Source: Acidihalobacter_A sp037381185 (lineage in GTDB: Bacteria; Pseudomonadota; Gammaproteobacteria; DSM-5130; Acidihalobacteraceae). Taken from it: DNA of 64,000 bases. Position numbers and translations under genes: made by a program. Shown here in pieces: positions 61,397-64,000 of this stretch. Below the pieces are notes generated by a model. The model searched no databases. It saw only the letters and a list, made by a program, of their open reading frames with translations, and was not told where the DNA came from. Position 1 is the stretch's first letter. Every line of letters starts with the position of its first letter. The stretch is taken from contig NZ_JARRQY010000005.1 of assembly GCF_037381185.1 (NCBI RefSeq), positions 49,966 to 113,965 on the forward strand, in the 5' to 3' direction.

Positions 61397-61528
61397 GAAC
61401 ATTCTCCCCGGCGGGCGTCGACGCGCCTCGCCACCTCTCAAAGCACCTCATAATGATTTGCCATCAGAGACGAGAATGCAAGGTCAAAAGCTATATTTTT
61501 TATATAGATAGAGGAAATACCTACACAT

Positions 61529-62017
61529 TTACTTTACATCCATGCGCGCCAGCGCCTGCTCACCGCGACCTCCCTGCGCCCACAGGCGCGCTCGGCGCCC
61601 GGGATTCGACACGGACAAGCCGACCTCAAGATCGGCGCAGGGCAATACTCCGGAGCCGCGTTCAGGCCACTCGATCATGCAGATCGCATCGCCGCCCAGG
61701 AAATCGCGCAGCCCCATGAATTCCAACTCCTCCGGATCGGCCAGTCGGTACAGATCGAAGTGATGGAGTTCGCAGGCCACCAACCGATAGGACTCCACCA
61801 ACGCATAGGTTGGGCTGCGTACCGGCCCGTCATGTCCGAGCGCCCTCAGCAGGCCGCGCACCAGCGTGGTCTTGCCCGCCCCCAACTGCCCATGCAGGAA
61901 CACCAGCATGCCCGGCTCAAGCACTTCGGCCAACACACCGCCCAAAGCCTCGGTGGCCACCTCGTCCGCCAGATAGATTTCGCGAGCCGCATCGCCCGCT
62001 CCCTTGTCAGCACTCAC
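61529..62017 (-). CDS. tsaE: tRNA threonylcarbamoyladenosine biosynthesis ATPase TsaE
   Basis: ATPase of 162 residues required with TsaB, TsaC and TsaD to make t6A37 in tRNA. The P-loop is GQLGAGKTTLVRG (about 42-54), followed by SPTYALVESY and the HFDLYRLADPEELEFMG segment typical of TsaE. Start at GTG 62017: GAGGAG lies six bases before it, while the TTG at 62023 abuts it. It lies 34 bp after nnr and 132 bp before amiC. Confidence 0.94.
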   Translation of the reverse strand: MSADKGAGDAAREIYLADEVATEALGGVLAEVLEPGMLVFLHGQLGAGKTTLVRGLLRALGHDGPVRSPTYALVESYRLVACELHHFDLYRLADPEELEFMGLRDFLGGDAICMIEWPERGSGVLPCADLEVGLSVSNPGRRARLWAQGGRGEQALARMDVK

Positions 62018-62051
62018 GTACAACTCCTCGGGGCTTAGTTATACCGGCATC

Positions 62052-63512
62052 TCAGAAGTCGTTGCACAAGGCGCGCAGATGCGCGATCAGATCGCCCGCC
62101 AACAAGCCGTGCTCGCCTTCATGCGCAGCGGCATCACCAGCCGCCGCATGCAGACACACGCCCTCGCGCGCGGCCTCGACAGGCGCCATACCCTGCGCGA
62201 TCAGGCCGGCGATGACGCCCGTGAGCGCATCCCCCATACCGGCCGTCGCCATGCCCGGATTGCCGGCAGCGCAAACCATGGTGACGCCATCCGCATGCAC
62301 CAGGGAACCCGCTCCCTTGAGCACGCAGGTCCCGCCATAACGCCGACCGAGTTCCTCGACGGCGGAGAACCGATCGGCCTGAACCTGCCCCGTGGTACGC
62401 CCGAGCAGACGCCCGGCCTCGCCCGGATGCGGCGTCAGCACCCAGTTGCCGCGTTTTGTGGGCATGTCGGCGAGCAGATTCAAGGCATCCGCGTCGACCA
62501 CCAGCGGACAACGCGCATCGAGTACCCGCTGCCACAGCCCTCTTCCCCAGGGATCACGCCCCAAACCGGGACCGACCGCGATCACATTCGCCACCTCGAA
62601 CAAGCGCCCCAGTTCCACAGCGCTCTCGACACCACGCACCATCAGCTCCCAGCGCCCCACGTTCAGCCACCCGGCATGCTGGGAATGCGTAGCGACCGTC
62701 ACCAAACCCGCTCCGCAACGCAGCGCGGCCTCTCCGGCCAGGCGTGCGGCACCGGACATCCCCGGCGCGCCGCCGACAATCAGCACATGGCCGTTGTCGC
62801 CCTTGTGCGCCGCCCGACGCCGCGCAGGCAACGCCCTCGGCGCCTGACGCAGAAACGTGCGGGCCTCGCTTTCGGTGCGCGCGGACTCAGGCACTCCCAG
62901 GTCTGCGAACAAACGTTCGCCGGCGCAATCCGGCCCGACGCCGGTGTACAAGCCGCGTTTGCGCAGGATGAAGCTGACCGTCACATCCGCGTTGACGACC
63001 GCCCCCGGCGCCGCACCCGTGTCGGCATCCAGCCCGGAAGGCACGTCCAGCGCCAGCACCGCACGGCCGGCCAGGGCCTCTATTGCCTGCGCCCAGACGC
63101 CCTCCGGCGCTCGCGTCAGTCCGATACCGAACAGGCCGTCGACGTAGACATCCGCAGTCGGCAGCACGCCGTCGAACGCGCTCACATCTCCACCGGTCGC
63201 GCGCCAGTCGGCCAGCGCCTGGGAGGCCTCCCCGCCCTCGCGCGGGCCCTTGCCCAGCAGCACGACGCTCACATCCAAGCCGGCTGCCCTCGCCAGGCGC
63301 GCCACGACCAGACCGTCGCCACCGTTGTTGCCGCTGCCGCACACCGCGCACAGGCGCCGAGCCTGTGGCCAATGCCGCTGCAACGCCTCGAACGCCGCCT
63401 GACCGGCGCGCTGCATCAGGGTGTATCCGGGAATGCCGAGTTGATCGATGGCGCGGCGGTCCACCGCGCGGGCCTGGTCGGCGGTATAGAGAGGAAGCGG
63501 GGTGTCGTTCAT
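62052..63512 (-). CDS. nnr: Bifunctional NAD(P)H-hydrate repair enzyme
   Basis: Repairs hydrated NAD(P)H. The 486 residues combine an N-terminal epimerase (YjeF_N, about 1-210, with CGSGNNGGDGLVVAR) and a C-terminal ADP-dependent dehydratase (about 225-480, with VGPGLGRDPW, VDADALNLLAD, LTPHPGEAGRLL and GMGDALTGVIAG). ATG 63512 has no Shine-Dalgarno. A TATACT -10-like box ends eight bases before it, so the message may be leaderless. It is followed by tsaE. Confidence 0.95.
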   Translation of the reverse strand: MNDTPLPLYTADQARAVDRRAIDQLGIPGYTLMQRAGQAAFEALQRHWPQARRLCAVCGSGNNGGDGLVVARLARAAGLDVSVVLLGKGPREGGEASQALADWRATGGDVSAFDGVLPTADVYVDGLFGIGLTRAPEGVWAQAIEALAGRAVLALDVPSGLDADTGAAPGAVVNADVTVSFILRKRGLYTGVGPDCAGERLFADLGVPESARTESEARTFLRQAPRALPARRRAAHKGDNGHVLIVGGAPGMSGAARLAGEAALRCGAGLVTVATHSQHAGWLNVGRWELMVRGVESAVELGRLFEVANVIAVGPGLGRDPWGRGLWQRVLDARCPLVVDADALNLLADMPTKRGNWVLTPHPGEAGRLLGRTTGQVQADRFSAVEELGRRYGGTCVLKGAGSLVHADGVTMVCAAGNPGMATAGMGDALTGVIAGLIAQGMAPVEAAREGVCLHAAAGDAAAHEGEHGLLAGDLIAHLRALCNDF

Positions 63513-63548
63513 GGTGAAAAAGTATACCGCCGGAATTGGGAGTGTCGC
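63513..63548 (-). promoter_or_regulatory. Candidate leaderless promoter of nnr
   Basis: On the minus strand GCGACA (complement of 63543-63548), a 16-bp spacer and TATACT (complement of 63521-63526) are followed by eight bases and the nnr ATG. The expected transcription start therefore falls at or within a few bases of the start codon, consistent with the missing ribosome site. Confidence 0.5.
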
Positions 63549-63712
63549 TTGTGGTGACTCATCTTGAGAACACTCGACAATCAGCCTTCGGGGCTCGTTT
63601 GGGGCGCGATTCGCGGTTTGGGCCAATGGTGATGCACAAAGCCCACGTATTTGTTTTGCGTTTGAGGTACTTTTCGGGCGCGAATCAGCGATGGGTAATT
63701 TTGATCTGAATC

Positions 63713-64000
63713 GGTGACGCGCCCGAGTACCTTTCTTTGCACGCCCAAAGAAAGAGGCGAAAGAAAGGCACCCGAAGGCCTTGTCCCTACGGGCAAACCT
63801 CGAGCGCACACCCCGTCGCGGGGCACCGCAGGCGCTTGCCATCCTGGCAAAGCCTGCTCGGGCGGCATCCCTGCCGCCCGGCCCCGCGCCGGGGCGCACG
63901 CTCGAGGCAAGACCTAACGGGGATCGGGACGTCAAGACAGAACGCATCGCAAACGCTTGGGCTACGCATTCGGCGATAGAAGCGTAGGTTGGGGTAAGCG
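63713..64000. repeat. Mosaic intergenic repeat, copy D (cut by window end)
   Basis: Left end GGTGACGCGCCCGAG at 63713-63727 and the hairpin arms CTTTCTTTG/CAAAGAAAG (63731-63754). The interior to 63982 is nearly identical to the first half of copy C, and the 82-bp palindromic unit begins at 63983 and is cut at base 64000. Outer homology starts near 63595. It lies directly upstream of nnr. No gene was recognised in it. Confidence 0.82.

Noticed and set aside
61480..61528. Promoter or operator in the AT-rich patch between tsaE and amiC
   Set aside because: The CTATAT/ATATAG palindrome is clear, but no -35/-10 pair with proper spacing toward amiC could be defended.

Overview
The window reads as a chromosomal segment of a GC-rich gammaproteobacterium, probably a halotolerant one. 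Three blocks support this. The nnr-tsaE-amiC-mutL-miaA-hfq-hflX-hflK-hflC-DUF2065-hisZ-purA run is typical of gammaproteobacterial chromosomes. MutL carries the endonuclease motif of lineages without MutH. A 14.5 kb block is devoted to importing and eating the osmolyte ectoine. I cannot name the genus from sequence alone. No rRNA, tRNA, CRISPR array, transposase or prophage gene was recognised.

Layout. 1-4.3 kb: a P-type cation ATPase followed by a large non-coding mosaic repeat. 4.3-9.6 kb: housekeeping and conserved small genes (nadC, an OXNAD1-like reductase, a YfaZ-type outer-membrane protein, a 53-residue membrane protein, a LysR regulator, DUF1820, a quinone-oxidoreductase-like MDR enzyme, a DUF123 protein). 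9.7-24.2 kb: the ectoine locus. On the minus strand doeB-doeX-ehuB-ehuC-ehuD-ehuA encode deacetylase, regulator and ABC importer. On the plus strand doeC-doeD-eutB-eutC-doeA encode semialdehyde dehydrogenase, transaminase, two accessory enzymes and ectoine hydrolase. A second AsnC/Lrp regulator and a cytoplasmic BisC-like molybdoenzyme sit between them. 24.2-26.5 kb: second mosaic repeat, then msrA-sseA.

26.8-38.8 kb: a divergent catabolic locus around a LysR gene. Leftward are a two-subunit CoA-transferase, an M20 deacylase and a thiolase. Rightward are a complete polyamine-type ABC importer, an acetylpolyamine-amidohydrolase-like HDAC-fold enzyme, RidA and an ornithine-cyclodeaminase homologue. 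Together they look like a system that imports an acylated amine or amino acid, deacylates it, handles imine intermediates and thiolyses the carbon skeleton to acyl-CoA. The substrate is unknown. 38.8-44 kb: a diguanylate cyclase, DedA, an FAH-family hydrolase, PsiE and the ABC-F protein YbiT. 44-45.2 kb: third mosaic repeat. 45.2-50.4 kb: GIY-YIG protein and a ribose-type operon (rbsR-rbsK, rbsB-rbsA-rbsC) with a clear LacI-type operator. 50.5-63.5 kb: the housekeeping run listed above. 63.6 kb to the end: fourth mosaic repeat, cut by the window edge.

The most unusual structural feature is the dispersed intergenic repeat. Each complete copy is bounded by a perfect 15-bp inverted repeat followed by a 12- or 13-bp hairpin. 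Different copies carry nested modules at particular positions: two copies of a ~263-bp module in one, an 82-bp palindromic module in two others. Subtracting the modules leaves a scaffold of roughly 500-525 bp in all three complete copies. Most start codons were chosen from Shine-Dalgarno position and family length, and several genes use GTG or TTG.
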